Assembly: GCA_021799715.1 (NCBI GenBank) | Contig: JAJYZY010000133.1 | Location: 1 to 6,162, forward strand | Direction of reading: 5' to 3' | Length of the DNA: 6,162 nucleotides | Source: Planctomycetota bacterium | GTDB lineage: Bacteria; Planctomycetota; Phycisphaerae; WQYP01 | Shown here: one piece after another, positions 1 through 6,162 of the stretch | Layout of the letters: every line of letters begins with the position of its first letter | How positions within the stretch are numbered: position 1 is the first letter of the stretch | Position numbers and translations under genes: made by a program | The notes under the pieces: model-generated | The model's database searches: none | The model's input: the letters and a program-made list of their open reading frames with translations, nothing else | What the model was told of the DNA's origin: nothing

Positions 1-312
1 AAACTTCAATATCTCGAACGGCTTTTGCCCGGAAGAACCGGTCGACTTCCGGAATGTTACTGTCGCACTTGTCAGATGGCTGCCATCACAAGCCGCGAGC
101 ATAAGATTCGGACTGGCCTTATCAACGGATTTAATGATTGTAAACGCGGATACATTGACCCTGCCACTGCTGATACCACCGGCCTGACTGCCCACCGTGG
201 CGGAGTTGGCTACACCCCATGAAAACGATTCAATTTCAATCTGTTTTTCCATCCCCTTGGATGTTGATTCACCCTCAAGTCCATCGATTTTCAGATATGC
301 GTCGAACGCCAT
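1..312 (-). CDS. hcp: Hcp, T6SS inner-tube protein (partial, C-terminus outside window)
   Basis: The first 104 codons of hcp are read from the ATG at 310-312 with no stop before the window edge, so the 3' end is missing; family members are usually about 160-170 residues. The product begins MAFDAYLKIDGLEGES and contains the Hcp signatures IEIESFSWG (about residues 26-32), a glycine/serine loop, GRVNVSAFTIIK (50-61), then DKASPNLMLAACDG (64-77) and a TVTFRK strand (85-89). This matches the Hcp1-type beta-barrel that forms hexameric rings. The rings stack inside the TssBC sheath, are propelled out on contraction, and can carry effectors. AGGAG at 320-324, seven bases before the ATG, fixes the start. 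It lies 131 bp downstream of tssC on the same strand, the expected neighbourhood for a structural tube protein. Family assignment is firm; whether the missing C-terminus carries an effector extension cannot be seen. Confidence 0.95.
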   Translation of the reverse strand, partial: MAFDAYLKIDGLEGESTSKGMEKQIEIESFSWGVANSATVGSQAGGISSGRVNVSAFTIIKSVDKASPNLMLAACDGSHLTSATVTFRKSTGSSGQKPFEILKF

Positions 313-315
313 AAT

Positions 316-337
316 AAAGCTCCTTTCTACAAGCTTT
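316..337 (-). other. Possible weak hairpin around the hcp ribosome binding site
   Basis: In the minus-strand transcript AAAGCT (332-337) can pair with AGCTTT (316-321) across a ten-base loop. The AGGAG of hcp (320-324) lies partly in the loop and partly in the 3' arm. Six mostly weak pairs make this marginal. It could modestly modulate hcp translation or be chance. Confidence 0.2.
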
Positions 338-378
338 TTCTCAACATGGCGTCAATGGACCGGCTGACAGTTTACGAC

Positions 379-396
379 ACCCACAACATTGTGGGT
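379..396. repeat. Perfect 18-bp palindrome in the tssC-hcp gap
   Basis: ACCCACAA and TTGTGGGT flank two central bases, giving a perfect inverted repeat with 8-base arms. As RNA it would fold as a 7-bp GC-rich stem with a four-base loop. No T-run follows on the minus strand, so it does not look like a standard intrinsic terminator. It lies 48 bases downstream of the tssC stop and 67 bases upstream of the hcp start. Possible roles are an operator for a dimeric regulator, or an mRNA hairpin that protects or processes the tssC-hcp junction. Confidence 0.5.
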
Positions 397-443
397 ACCT
401 GCCTTTCCACGGACGCTCATGCAACAATAGACATTAACCACCG

Positions 444-1943
444 TTATCCACCGCTTTTAACTGATGGAAGTTTACTGACCAATCGCAACGATACCGTCAG
501 GCCCTCCAACTGATAATGCGGCCTCAGGAAGAACTTGGAACGGTAATAGCCCGGATTACCTTCCACTTCTTCGACGGTAACTTCCGCGGCGGCCAACGGA
601 TGCGAGGCCTTATATTCCTCACTGGAGGTGGCCGGAGACGCATCAACGTACTGCATGATCCACTCATTGAGCCAGCGCTGCATGTCCGACCGTTCCTTGA
701 ACGACCCGATCTTGTCCCGCACCATGCACTTGAGGAAATGGGCAAAGCGGCAGGTCGCGAAGAGATAGGGCAGGCGGGCGGCCAGATTGGCATTGGCGGT
801 GGCATCCGCGTCGGCATATTTTTCCGGTTCTTGAAGCGATTGCGCACCGACAAACACGGCATAATCGGTGTTTTTCCAATGCGAAAGCGGCATGAGCCCA
901 TTTTTTGCCAATTCAGCCTCGCGACGATCAGTAATGGCAATTTCGGTGGGACACTTCATATCCACGCCGCCATCATCGGTTGGGAACGTGTGGCACGGCA
1001 ATCCTTCCACCATGCCGCCGGACTCCACGCCTCGAATGCGGGAGCACCAGCCATAAAGTTTGAACGCGCGATTGATATTCACACCCATGGCATACGCGGC
1101 ATTGGACCATGTATATTTGTTATGATCGGCTTTGCCGGTATCTTCTTCATAAGCGAATTCCTCCACCGGATTTGTTTTGGAACCGTAGGGAATGCGCGAT
1201 AAGAACCGCGGCATGGTCAGGCCAATGTAACGGGCATCTTCCGATTTACGCAATGACCGCCACGGGGCATAATCGGGGGTCTGAAAAATCTTGGTCAGAT
1301 CACGGGCATCGCCGACCTGCTGCCACGAATCCATGTTCATCAGGCTTGGCGATGTGCCGGAGATAAAGGGGGCGTGGGCCGCAGCGGCGATCTGGGCCAT
1401 GCCGCTTAAAATTTCAACATCCGGCGGCGAATGATCAAAGTAGTAATCACCGATCAGGCAACCATACGGCTCACCGCCGGGACTGCCGAATTCATCTTCA
1501 TACAATTTCTTGAATAACGGGCTTTGATCCCACGCGGTACCTTTGAATTTCTTGATGGTCTTGCCTACATCCTTCTTGGAAATATTCATGACGCGTATTT
1601 TGAGCGTTTCATCTGTCTCGGTGTTGTTGACCAGATGATGCAACCCGCGCCAAGTGCCTTCCAGGGAACGAAACGCTTCATGGTGGATGATTTCATTTAC
1701 CTGTTCGGTTAACTTTGCATCCAGTTGCGCGATGATGGCTTCAATGGAACGCACCACATCATCGGAAATCAGAGCGGTGCCTTCCAACGCCTGCTGCGCC
1801 AGGGTTTGCACCGCGGTTTTGATTTGTTCGGCGACGCCATCGGTCTTGGGTTTGAACTCCTTTTTCAATAACGAGTCAAACTCATTTAATTCAACCGCCG
1901 CTGCCGCTGGTGCCGCGGATTGAGCTTGAGTTGGTTCCGCCAT
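444..1943 (-). CDS. tssC: TssC, T6SS contractile sheath large subunit (VipB/EvpB family)
   Basis: This 499-residue protein is full length for the family. It pairs with TssB; the heterodimers polymerise into the cytoplasmic sheath whose contraction drives the Hcp tube outward. An Ala-rich N-terminus (1-20) is followed by a helical segment and the hallmark EAFRSLEGTWRGLHHLV (89-105). Further conserved blocks are YGCLIGDYYF (160-169), HAPFI (190-194), LRKSEDARYIGLTMPRFL (231-248), NAAYAMGVNINRAFKLYGW (281-299), GVESGGMVEGLPCHTF (305-320), PTEIAITDRREAELAKNG (332-349), NANLAARLPYLF (384-395) and VRDKIGSFKERSDMQRWL (408-425). The C-terminal sheath domain ends near SLRLVSKLPSVK. The ATG start is set by a strong CAGGAGG at 1951-1957, seven bases upstream. 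It follows tssB by 49 bp on the same strand, so cotranscription is likely. No key block is missing. Confidence 0.98.
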   Translation of the reverse strand: MAEPTQAQSAAPAAAAVELNEFDSLLKKEFKPKTDGVAEQIKTAVQTLAQQALEGTALISDDVVRSIEAIIAQLDAKLTEQVNEIIHHEAFRSLEGTWRGLHHLVNNTETDETLKIRVMNISKKDVGKTIKKFKGTAWDQSPLFKKLYEDEFGSPGGEPYGCLIGDYYFDHSPPDVEILSGMAQIAAAAHAPFISGTSPSLMNMDSWQQVGDARDLTKIFQTPDYAPWRSLRKSEDARYIGLTMPRFLSRIPYGSKTNPVEEFAYEEDTGKADHNKYTWSNAAYAMGVNINRAFKLYGWCSRIRGVESGGMVEGLPCHTFPTDDGGVDMKCPTEIAITDRREAELAKNGLMPLSHWKNTDYAVFVGAQSLQEPEKYADADATANANLAARLPYLFATCRFAHFLKCMVRDKIGSFKERSDMQRWLNEWIMQYVDASPATSSEEYKASHPLAAAEVTVEEVEGNPGYYRSKFFLRPHYQLEGLTVSLRLVSKLPSVKSGG

Positions 1944-1992
1944 TTTTTGGCCTCCTGTATGTCGGAAATTTCAGAATATAGAGTCAATGAGA

Positions 1993-2493
1993 TCAGGACG
2001 GTTGTTTTGGTGCCGCCGCCAGCGCCTGCAGCAGGGCCGGATCTTTAAGTGCCTTGCCGAGCAATTCTTCCGCGTTGGCCTTGCCATCCATGTACGTCAG
2101 CAAATTCGACAATTGGGTGCGCGCATCGAGCAATTTACGCAGCGGCTCAACTTTGCGGGCAACCGCCGCTGGAGAAAAATCATCCATGCTTTCAAAAGTC
2201 AGTTCCACAGGCATGTTGCCCTCGCCCGAGAGCTTGTTGGCCACCTGAAATGCCACACGGGGCTTAGCCGCCTTCATCCGCTCGTCGAAATTATCAACGT
2301 CAATTTCAAGAAACTTGCGCTGCTCCACACCGGGCAAAGCCTCAGCGGGATTGCCTGAAAGGTCCGCCATGACTCCCATGACAAAGGGTAGATTTATTTT
2401 CTTTTCTGAACCGTATAGTTCCAAGTCATATTCGATTTGAACACGCGGTGCGCGATTACGAGCTATAAACTTCTGACTGCTTGCCTTAGCCAT
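1993..2493 (-). CDS. tssB: TssB, T6SS contractile sheath small subunit (VipA/ImpB family)
   Basis: The 166-residue product matches the usual TssB length of about 160-180. It forms the heterodimeric sheath unit with TssC, encoded next to it. Visible family blocks are RAPRVQIEYDLELYG (14-28), LPFVMGVMADLSG (35-47), the strongly conserved RKFLEIDVDNFDERMK (59-74), and VELTFESMDDFSP (96-108), followed by helices containing LRKLLDARTQLSNLLTYMDGK (118-138) and LLGKALKDPALLQAL (144-158). The C-terminal helical part interacts with TssC and contributes to the handshake between protomers in characterised systems. The ATG at 2491-2493 is preceded by TGGAG (GGAG at 2501-2504), seven bases away. A promoter candidate lies about 70 bases upstream. 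Nothing in the protein is unusual. Confidence 0.97.
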   Translation of the reverse strand: MAKASSQKFIARNRAPRVQIEYDLELYGSEKKINLPFVMGVMADLSGNPAEALPGVEQRKFLEIDVDNFDERMKAAKPRVAFQVANKLSGEGNMPVELTFESMDDFSPAAVARKVEPLRKLLDARTQLSNLLTYMDGKANAEELLGKALKDPALLQALAAAPKQPS

Positions 2494-2555
2494 GGGACAG
2501 CTCCATCAAAATTGCCCGTGCGAATATGCCGCACTTAAAATCGACCCCACACATG

Positions 2556-2584
2556 ACGCCTAAATTTACTGGAAGGCGTAAATT
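2556..2584. repeat. Interleaved inverted repeats overlapping the tssB promoter candidate
   Basis: Two perfect inverted repeats are interlocked. ACGCCT (2556-2561) pairs with AGGCGT (2574-2579), and AATTTAC (2563-2569) pairs with GTAAATT (2578-2584). Seen differently, the minus strand carries two related direct repeats, AATTTACGCC and AATTTAGGCG, 18 bases apart. The elements cover the -10 and spacer of the promoter candidate and its probable start site, which is the position expected of an operator. The interleaved order could also form alternative RNA hairpins if transcription comes through from tssA. Confidence 0.45.
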
Positions 2585-2591
2585 AAGTCAA
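2563..2591 (-). promoter_or_regulatory. Sigma70-type promoter candidate for tssB-tssC
   Basis: On the minus strand a TTGACT -35 (2586-2591, 5 of 6 consensus bases) is followed after exactly 17 bases by a TAAATT -10 (2563-2568, 4 of 6). Transcription would begin near 2556, leaving a leader of about 60 bases before the tssB ATG. This would let the sheath genes be expressed separately from tssA. It is a match by eye and has not been tested experimentally. Confidence 0.5.
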
Positions 2592-2635
2592 GTCCCGCTT
2601 ACTCATTGTGACGGCTGGTCGCCACTCACAAACCA

Positions 2636-3721
2636 TTATTCCCCTTCCTTGGCCAACCCAGCCAATGCCCTGACTGCCGCCAAGGTATCCGGTGATAAAT
2701 CGGATATCACATCAATGAAGTTCTTATCGATCAATCGCTGCGCCCGCTTTAATAATAGCGGCACCGGGCTGGACGGCTCGGTGGATTCGAGAAATCTGCA
2801 TATTTCATCAATCGCTCGATTGCAGTCCGCCCTGGAGGCGATTGCACCGGAAAACGAAGCGGCTTTATTGGCATTACCGGCCGTGCTTGTCATAGGCGAG
2901 CCGGCAACCGCGGATCCGGATGGGGATACGGCTGCCGTGGCGGAGTCATTTCCGGCCGCCTGGCCCATGCGCTGTCGCATGGCGGCCTGAATTGCGGCAA
3001 GAATTTTCCTGCTACCCTGTAAATCCACCGCCTGGCCCGTGGTAATATGGGCGGTTAATGCGGCTTCCATGGCGTCCCACGCCAGCAGCGATTCATCAAC
3101 CGCACCGGCAGTCGCGGCCAGAGAATCCGGATTTGCGGACTTAAAAGCCGCGTCAATAATCGCGGAATCCTTCCTGGCCTCGCCTTCCGGCGGACTTAAT
3201 TCGCCATTGGATATGAGAATATCCCGCAGACTGATGCGGCCAATTTGTTTCGAGTCGGCCAATACCATGCTTCTAAGACGGTCCGGAAACTTAAGCACAT
3301 CGCCATAAACGTCCCCCTGCGGCGACATGGCGGCAATCGCATTGACTCGAAAAGTAGGATCATTGTTATCATCCGGGTCCAGGGCCGGGTAAAGTGCGGG
3401 CCAGAGTGTTTCCAGACTTTTTTGAATTAACACGATGCCATCGCGAAAGCCCGGCGCACCACGCAATTTTAATTCCGCCAGCGTCAGATACACCATGATC
3501 CGCAAGTCCCGCGTGCGCGTCAGCAGCTCCCGACAGCGGCGCGAAATATCACGCCAATCCGGTTCTTCGGCGGCTATTTTGACGTCGCCCATTTCCCGTT
3601 CCGGCGTGCCCGGTATCAGCCGTTCAAGCTCCATGAATTCCGTATCGTATGATAAATCTTCACCACAGGGCTTCTCCGGGGAAATCGGCTGCAACAATTC
3701 TTCGACATTCAGATTTGACAT
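2636..3721 (-). CDS. tssA: TssA, T6SS baseplate/tail-assembly protein (ImpA N-terminal family)
   Basis: The 361-residue protein has the ImpA N-terminal domain: LLQPISPEKPCGEDLSYD (9-26), the acidic/charged GDVKIAAEEPDWRDI (45-59), LLTRTRDLRIMVYLTLAEL (66-84) and the LETLWPALYP block (103-112). An Ala/Ser/Gly-rich linker follows (about 255-293). The C-terminal domain (295-356) has the signature FLESTEPSSPVPLLLKRAQRL (310-330) and IDVISDLSPDTL (336-347). This short C-terminal type resembles Pseudomonas TssA1-like proteins, in which TssA binds baseplate and sheath/tube components, rather than the long VasJ-like type; that subclassing is inference. The ATG is preceded by a modest AAAGGG (3730-3735), eight bases upstream, so translation may be weaker than for tssB or tssC. 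It lies 142 bp upstream of tssB and 72 bp downstream of the exoprotein gene. Confidence 0.95.
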   Translation of the reverse strand: MSNLNVEELLQPISPEKPCGEDLSYDTEFMELERLIPGTPEREMGDVKIAAEEPDWRDISRRCRELLTRTRDLRIMVYLTLAELKLRGAPGFRDGIVLIQKSLETLWPALYPALDPDDNNDPTFRVNAIAAMSPQGDVYGDVLKFPDRLRSMVLADSKQIGRISLRDILISNGELSPPEGEARKDSAIIDAAFKSANPDSLAATAGAVDESLLAWDAMEAALTAHITTGQAVDLQGSRKILAAIQAAMRQRMGQAAGNDSATAAVSPSGSAVAGSPMTSTAGNANKAASFSGAIASRADCNRAIDEICRFLESTEPSSPVPLLLKRAQRLIDKNFIDVISDLSPDTLAAVRALAGLAKEGE

Positions 3722-3746
3722 TTCAGCGGCCCTTTATTTTTACCGG

Positions 3747-3776
3747 AGTATACCATCGCCAAAGAAATTGCGGCAA
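3747..3776 (-). promoter_or_regulatory. Extended -10 promoter candidate for tssA
   Basis: On the minus strand a TATACT -10 (3747-3752, 5 of 6 consensus bases) is preceded by TG plus one base, making an extended -10. A partial -35, TTGCCG (3771-3776, 4 of 6), stands 18 bases upstream. Transcription would start near 3740, with a leader of roughly 19 bases holding the AAAGGG site. It falls inside the 72-bp gap after the exoprotein stop codon, so tssA need not depend on the exoprotein's transcript. No intrinsic terminator is visible in the same gap. Confidence 0.5.
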
Positions 3777-3793
3777 GCATCACGCCGGCACGC

Positions 3794-6162
3794 TTATAAC
3801 CTTGAAACCCTGCGGCCCAATACGGTCTCCTCAAATTGCCGTTCGGACAATGCTTCCGGATTAAGTTCAGCCAATATGGTACTGTGCGATAAACGCAGTT
3901 CCACCGCCGTCAGACCAAGCTGCCGCACCTGCATAAATAATGTGCGAAGTTCATTGAGCGTGGCCAGAGCTTTGGACTGGCCCGGCGATTTTTCCATCCA
4001 TATACGGAACCCCAACGCGGTGGCATGGGCCGCGCCAACGGCCTTAACATATTGATTAAACGAATTTCGGAACAGAATATGAAGCTGCCGGCGCCGTGAG
4101 CGATAAACCGGGTTGCCGTTTTTGTCCAATTCCGGCTGGTGGGTCTTTGCGTTTATCACAGGAGACAGGAACAAATGCCGGTACATGGCAATGAATTCCT
4201 TAGTCTGCTGGTAAGGCAACCGACTGGTGGTGACGTAATAATCCAGAAGCGTGGGATGCACAATAATCATTCCGTCACTGCTGGGAATATCATTAAATAC
4301 GGCTTGTCCGCCGAAAAGATTCAGCAGATTGTCAATGGATGTGTTACGGGCGTTGATGCCCGCTTCCCGCAATATTTCCCGCTGCGCGGATGACAAGACC
4401 ACCACCGAATTAAATTGTGGAGGAGGTGGTGGAACAATCGGCGTGACGGATACCGTAACATTGGATACGGACGGGCCGCTGGCTTTCAGGTCCAGATAAT
4501 AGGTTGTTAATTGGCCATTTACCAATTCGGTTGCAGTCAAGGTTGCGGGAGAAATATTAACGCCATAATAGTGAACGCCGGGCGAGCTGGGCGTGATTGT
4601 GCCCATAACCGTGCCGCTTGGACCATACGCGAATTGCGGCGCATAATCCGTGTTGCCTCCGACCGGGACAACCGCGCCGGTTAGATCAATCGTATTGGCC
4701 ACAAAATCAACGCCCTCCGTTCCCGGATTGTTAATATGCAATCCCAATAAGCCCGGAGCCGTCCCCGGCACCAATTGCGCTCCGGCCGGCCGCAAAAGCA
4801 TATCGATCGCCCGCGCGTTGACCGTTAAATCGCCCGCTACGTTGAGATCGCCGAGGGTGGCTACATTCGCGCCGCCAGTAACATCGGCATCAAGGGTTAA
4901 ACTGGTAAGCGATGTCCATTTCTGGTTCTGCCCCATGACAATATTCTGGCCCGCAACCGTCACAGTTCCGGATGTATTGGTGGTAATGATGGTAGCGGCA
5001 TCGGGAACAGGATTGTTAAAACCTGAAAAGGTTGGTGCATTGGGCGCCAGACTCACCGTGCCGGCCGCGCTGATGTTGCCGTTGATGGTCAAATACGTCT
5101 GTGGACGAAAATCTCCCGTGGCCGCGCCCGCGCCGAGAATCGGATCCGGGTTCGGCACGAACAGCACCGAATTTGGTACCAGCGCCAGGCTGCCTGAATC
5201 GGTTATCCCACCATCTTCTTCGATACCCCCGTGCGTGCTGGTAAACGTTGTGGTGCCGGTGTTGACGATTGTGATTGCCCCGTTGTAGCCCTGTCCATTG
5301 ACGGTATTTACCGCGCCGCCATTAACTTCCGCGGCACCCTGTACCATCAGCGACCCTAAATCCGGGTTTGCCGCCGTCCCGCCCACAACTCCCCCAAATA
5401 AAACATTCCCGCCCGTCGTGCCAAGCTTGGAAAATATCACGGAATCATTGGAACCGGCGGCATCAAAGGAACTTCCGAACGTAAATGACGGCCCGGCGAA
5501 CGTAATGGTTGTTCCCGCGCTATTTCCGCTTTGACCGGCGGTGACCGCACCGGCAACTGCCAGCGGATAGCTTATTGTGATGCTAGTTGGAATGTTCAGT
5601 GGAACCAGCGAAGCAGTGGTCAAACTCATTGCTGCCAGGCCGCTGGAACCGCTGAAGTTGATATTGTAGGAGTTGCTGAAAGCAAGATTTAATGTCGGCG
5701 TTGCCGACGACGCGACAAATATTGCCCCTGATGCCGGAGACGGGTTTAAATTCGCGCCGGTTAACGTTAAGCCTGCGGCAACGTTGATCACATTGCCGTA
5801 GCTCTGATTGCCGGTAGTGACAATATCACCAGTGAGTGTGGTTGTCCCGGAACCGCTGCTGTTAAGGCTTCCCAGCCCGGCAATGGCTCCCAGATTCACA
5901 TTGCCGCTGAAGTTAAGCGTCAACGCATCGCCGCTGCCGCTGAAAATTGCAGGCGTGGCGGAATTATTCAACGTTGTGCCCGTTAACGAGATCGCCGAGG
6001 CCGCCAGCGTCACAGTGCCGCCATAATTCTGTGCGCCGCTGGTGGTGATGTTGCCATTGAGGGTTGTGGTACCTGTGCTGGTCAAACTGCCCAAGGCGGT
6101 AATGGCACCAAGACTCACATTGCCGCTGAAGTTTAGTGTCAACGCATCTCCGCTGCCGCTGA
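3794..6162 (-). CDS. Large beta-repeat (filamentous-haemagglutinin-like) exoprotein, C-terminal 788 residues
   Basis: The frame is open from the TAA at 3794-3796 to the window edge, so the N-terminus (expected to hold any signal peptide or secretion domain) is outside. The apparent start at 6140-6142 is a TTG within a repeat, not a real start; six more codons of the repeat are readable upstream. Counting from that TTG as residue 1, residues 1-149 are tandem repeats of about 73-75 residues. Residues 150-565 are divergent Gly/Thr/Asn/Val-rich strands typical of a right-handed beta-helix; the motif TxGxQxYxGxV recurs near 33, 109 and 280. Five prolines (571-575) form a hinge, and 580-782 is a charged, helix-prone domain. 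Such proteins are usually surface adhesins or secreted stalks. No autotransporter barrel, LPXTG motif or PEP-CTERM tail is visible. Function is inferred from architecture only. Confidence 0.85.
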   Translation of the reverse strand, partial: SGSGDALTLNFSGNVSLGAITALGSLTSTGTTTLNGNITTSGAQNYGGTVTLAASAISLTGTTLNNSATPAIFSGSGDALTLNFSGNVNLGAIAGLGSLNSSGSGTTTLTGDIVTTGNQSYGNVINVAAGLTLTGANLNPSPASGAIFVASSATPTLNLAFSNSYNINFSGSSGLAAMSLTTASLVPLNIPTSITISYPLAVAGAVTAGQSGNSAGTTITFAGPSFTFGSSFDAAGSNDSVIFSKLGTTGGNVLFGGVVGGTAANPDLGSLMVQGAAEVNGGAVNTVNGQGYNGAITIVNTGTTTFTSTHGGIEEDGGITDSGSLALVPNSVLFVPNPDPILGAGAATGDFRPQTYLTINGNISAAGTVSLAPNAPTFSGFNNPVPDAATIITTNTSGTVTVAGQNIVMGQNQKWTSLTSLTLDADVTGGANVATLGDLNVAGDLTVNARAIDMLLRPAGAQLVPGTAPGLLGLHINNPGTEGVDFVANTIDLTGAVVPVGGNTDYAPQFAYGPSGTVMGTITPSSPGVHYYGVNISPATLTATELVNGQLTTYYLDLKASGPSVSNVTVSVTPIVPPPPPQFNSVVVLSSAQREILREAGINARNTSIDNLLNLFGGQAVFNDIPSSDGMIIVHPTLLDYYVTTSRLPYQQTKEFIAMYRHLFLSPVINAKTHQPELDKNGNPVYRSRRRQLHILFRNSFNQYVKAVGAAHATALGFRIWMEKSPGQSKALATLNELRTLFMQVRQLGLTAVELRLSHSTILAELNPEALSERQFEETVLGRRVSRL
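3797..4405 (-). other. Unrecognised helix-prone C-terminal domain of the exoprotein
   Basis: These roughly 200 residues differ sharply in composition from the repeats. They are rich in Leu, Arg, Gln and Glu, and open with SSAQREILREAGINARN just after the proline hinge. Later blocks include GMIIVHPTLLDYYVTTSRLP, KEFIAMYRHLFLSP, a basic RSRRR patch, a long predicted helix with LATLNELRTLFMQVRQLGLTAVELRLS, and a terminal NPEALSERQFEETVLGRRVSRL. No transmembrane segment or alternating barrel strands can be seen, and the chain does not end in the aromatic residue typical of barrel proteins. The hydrophilic character suggests a soluble capping, binding or transport-interaction domain. I do not recognise the family. 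Confidence 0.6.
4418..4432 (-). other. Polyproline hinge in the exoprotein
   Basis: Five consecutive proline codons mark the switch from the beta-repeat stalk to the charged C-terminal domain. A rigid spacer or domain boundary is the likely role. Runs of prolines also tend to stall ribosomes and need elongation factor P. Confidence 0.8.
5696..6162 (-). repeat. Tandem protein-coding repeats, period about 219-225 bp
   Basis: Two successive units encode TLNFSGNVSLGAI and TLNFSGNVNLGAI exactly 73 codons apart, each followed by a LGSL block, a TTTL block, a TTxGxQxYG block, a LTGxxLN block and, in the first unit, SGSGDAL leading into the next. At DNA level 6121-6162 and 5902-5943 agree at 39 of 42 positions, an offset of 219 bp. 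A third unit starting near 5695 (TLNLAFSN) is degenerate. The array runs off the window edge, so more copies probably lie beyond it. Confidence 0.85.

Noticed and set aside
25..222. 65-codon plus-strand open frame opposite hcp
   Set aside because: The minus strand here encodes clear Hcp sequence; the plus-strand frame has no supporting motif.
313..360. Sigma70 promoter for hcp based on TTGACG at about 350-355
   Set aside because: The -35-like hexamer is good, but no acceptable -10 occurs 16-18 bases downstream; no sigma54 GG-N10-GC element was found in the gap either.
516..1202. 228-codon open frame on the plus strand opposite tssC
   Set aside because: It is antisense to strongly conserved TssC blocks, its translation has no recognisable domain, and the frame stays open because of tssC codon composition.
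2608..2625. Imperfect hairpin just downstream of the tssA stop as a terminator
   Set aside because: The stem has a mismatch and a two-base loop, and no T-run follows on the minus strand.
3435..4055. 206-codon plus-strand open frame spanning the tssA start and exoprotein end
   Set aside because: It is antisense to two well-supported genes and their intergenic promoter region, with Ser/Arg-rich low-information content and no family features.
4650..5288. 212-codon plus-strand open frame opposite the exoprotein
   Set aside because: Its Pro/Val/Ala-rich translation is the expected mirror of the Gly/Thr/Asn-rich repeat coding on the other strand.
6140..6142. TTG as the start codon of the exoprotein
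   Set aside because: The reading frame continues upstream with repeat sequence (SGSGDA) identical to the later unit, so this TTG is an internal leucine codon near the window edge.

Overview
The window carries a type VI secretion system (T6SS) gene block, entirely on the minus strand, from a Gram-negative bacterium. In transcription order (high to low coordinates) it reads: the 3' part of a very long, repetitive, beta-helix/haemagglutinin-type exoprotein gene (3794-6162, 5' end outside the window), tssA (2636-3721), tssB (1993-2493), tssC (444-1943) and the 5' part of hcp (1-312, 3' end outside the window). No convincing gene lies on the plus strand. No gene-free stretch exceeds 300 bases; the longest gaps are 142 bp (tssB-tssA) and 131 bp (hcp-tssC).

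The T6SS genes are intact and close to their usual family lengths. TssB and TssC form the contractile sheath, Hcp forms the inner tube stacked inside it, and TssA links baseplate and sheath/tube and coordinates their assembly. The block therefore encodes the tail and its assembly chaperone. No membrane complex (TssJLM), baseplate (TssEFGK), ClpV or VgrG gene is visible here.

The exoprotein resembles proteins of the filamentous-haemagglutinin/beta-strand-repeat type: Gly/Thr/Ser/Asn-rich tandem repeats with a period of about 73-75 residues, then a divergent beta-rich stalk, a five-proline hinge, and a charged, probably helical C-terminal domain of about 200 residues. That last domain is not a recognisable autotransporter barrel or sorting signal. 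Its position 72 bp upstream of tssA on the same strand is the most unusual feature of the layout.

There is sequence support for separate transcription inputs: an extended -10 promoter candidate just before tssA, and a good sigma70-type candidate (TTGACT-17-TAAATT) before tssB that is overlapped by interleaved inverted repeats resembling an operator. A perfect palindrome sits in the tssC-hcp gap.

Taxonomy cannot be fixed from the sequence. The T6SS, intermediate GC content and giant beta-repeat exoprotein fit a proteobacterium or a member of the Planctomycetota/PVC or Acidobacteriota groups; this is inference only.
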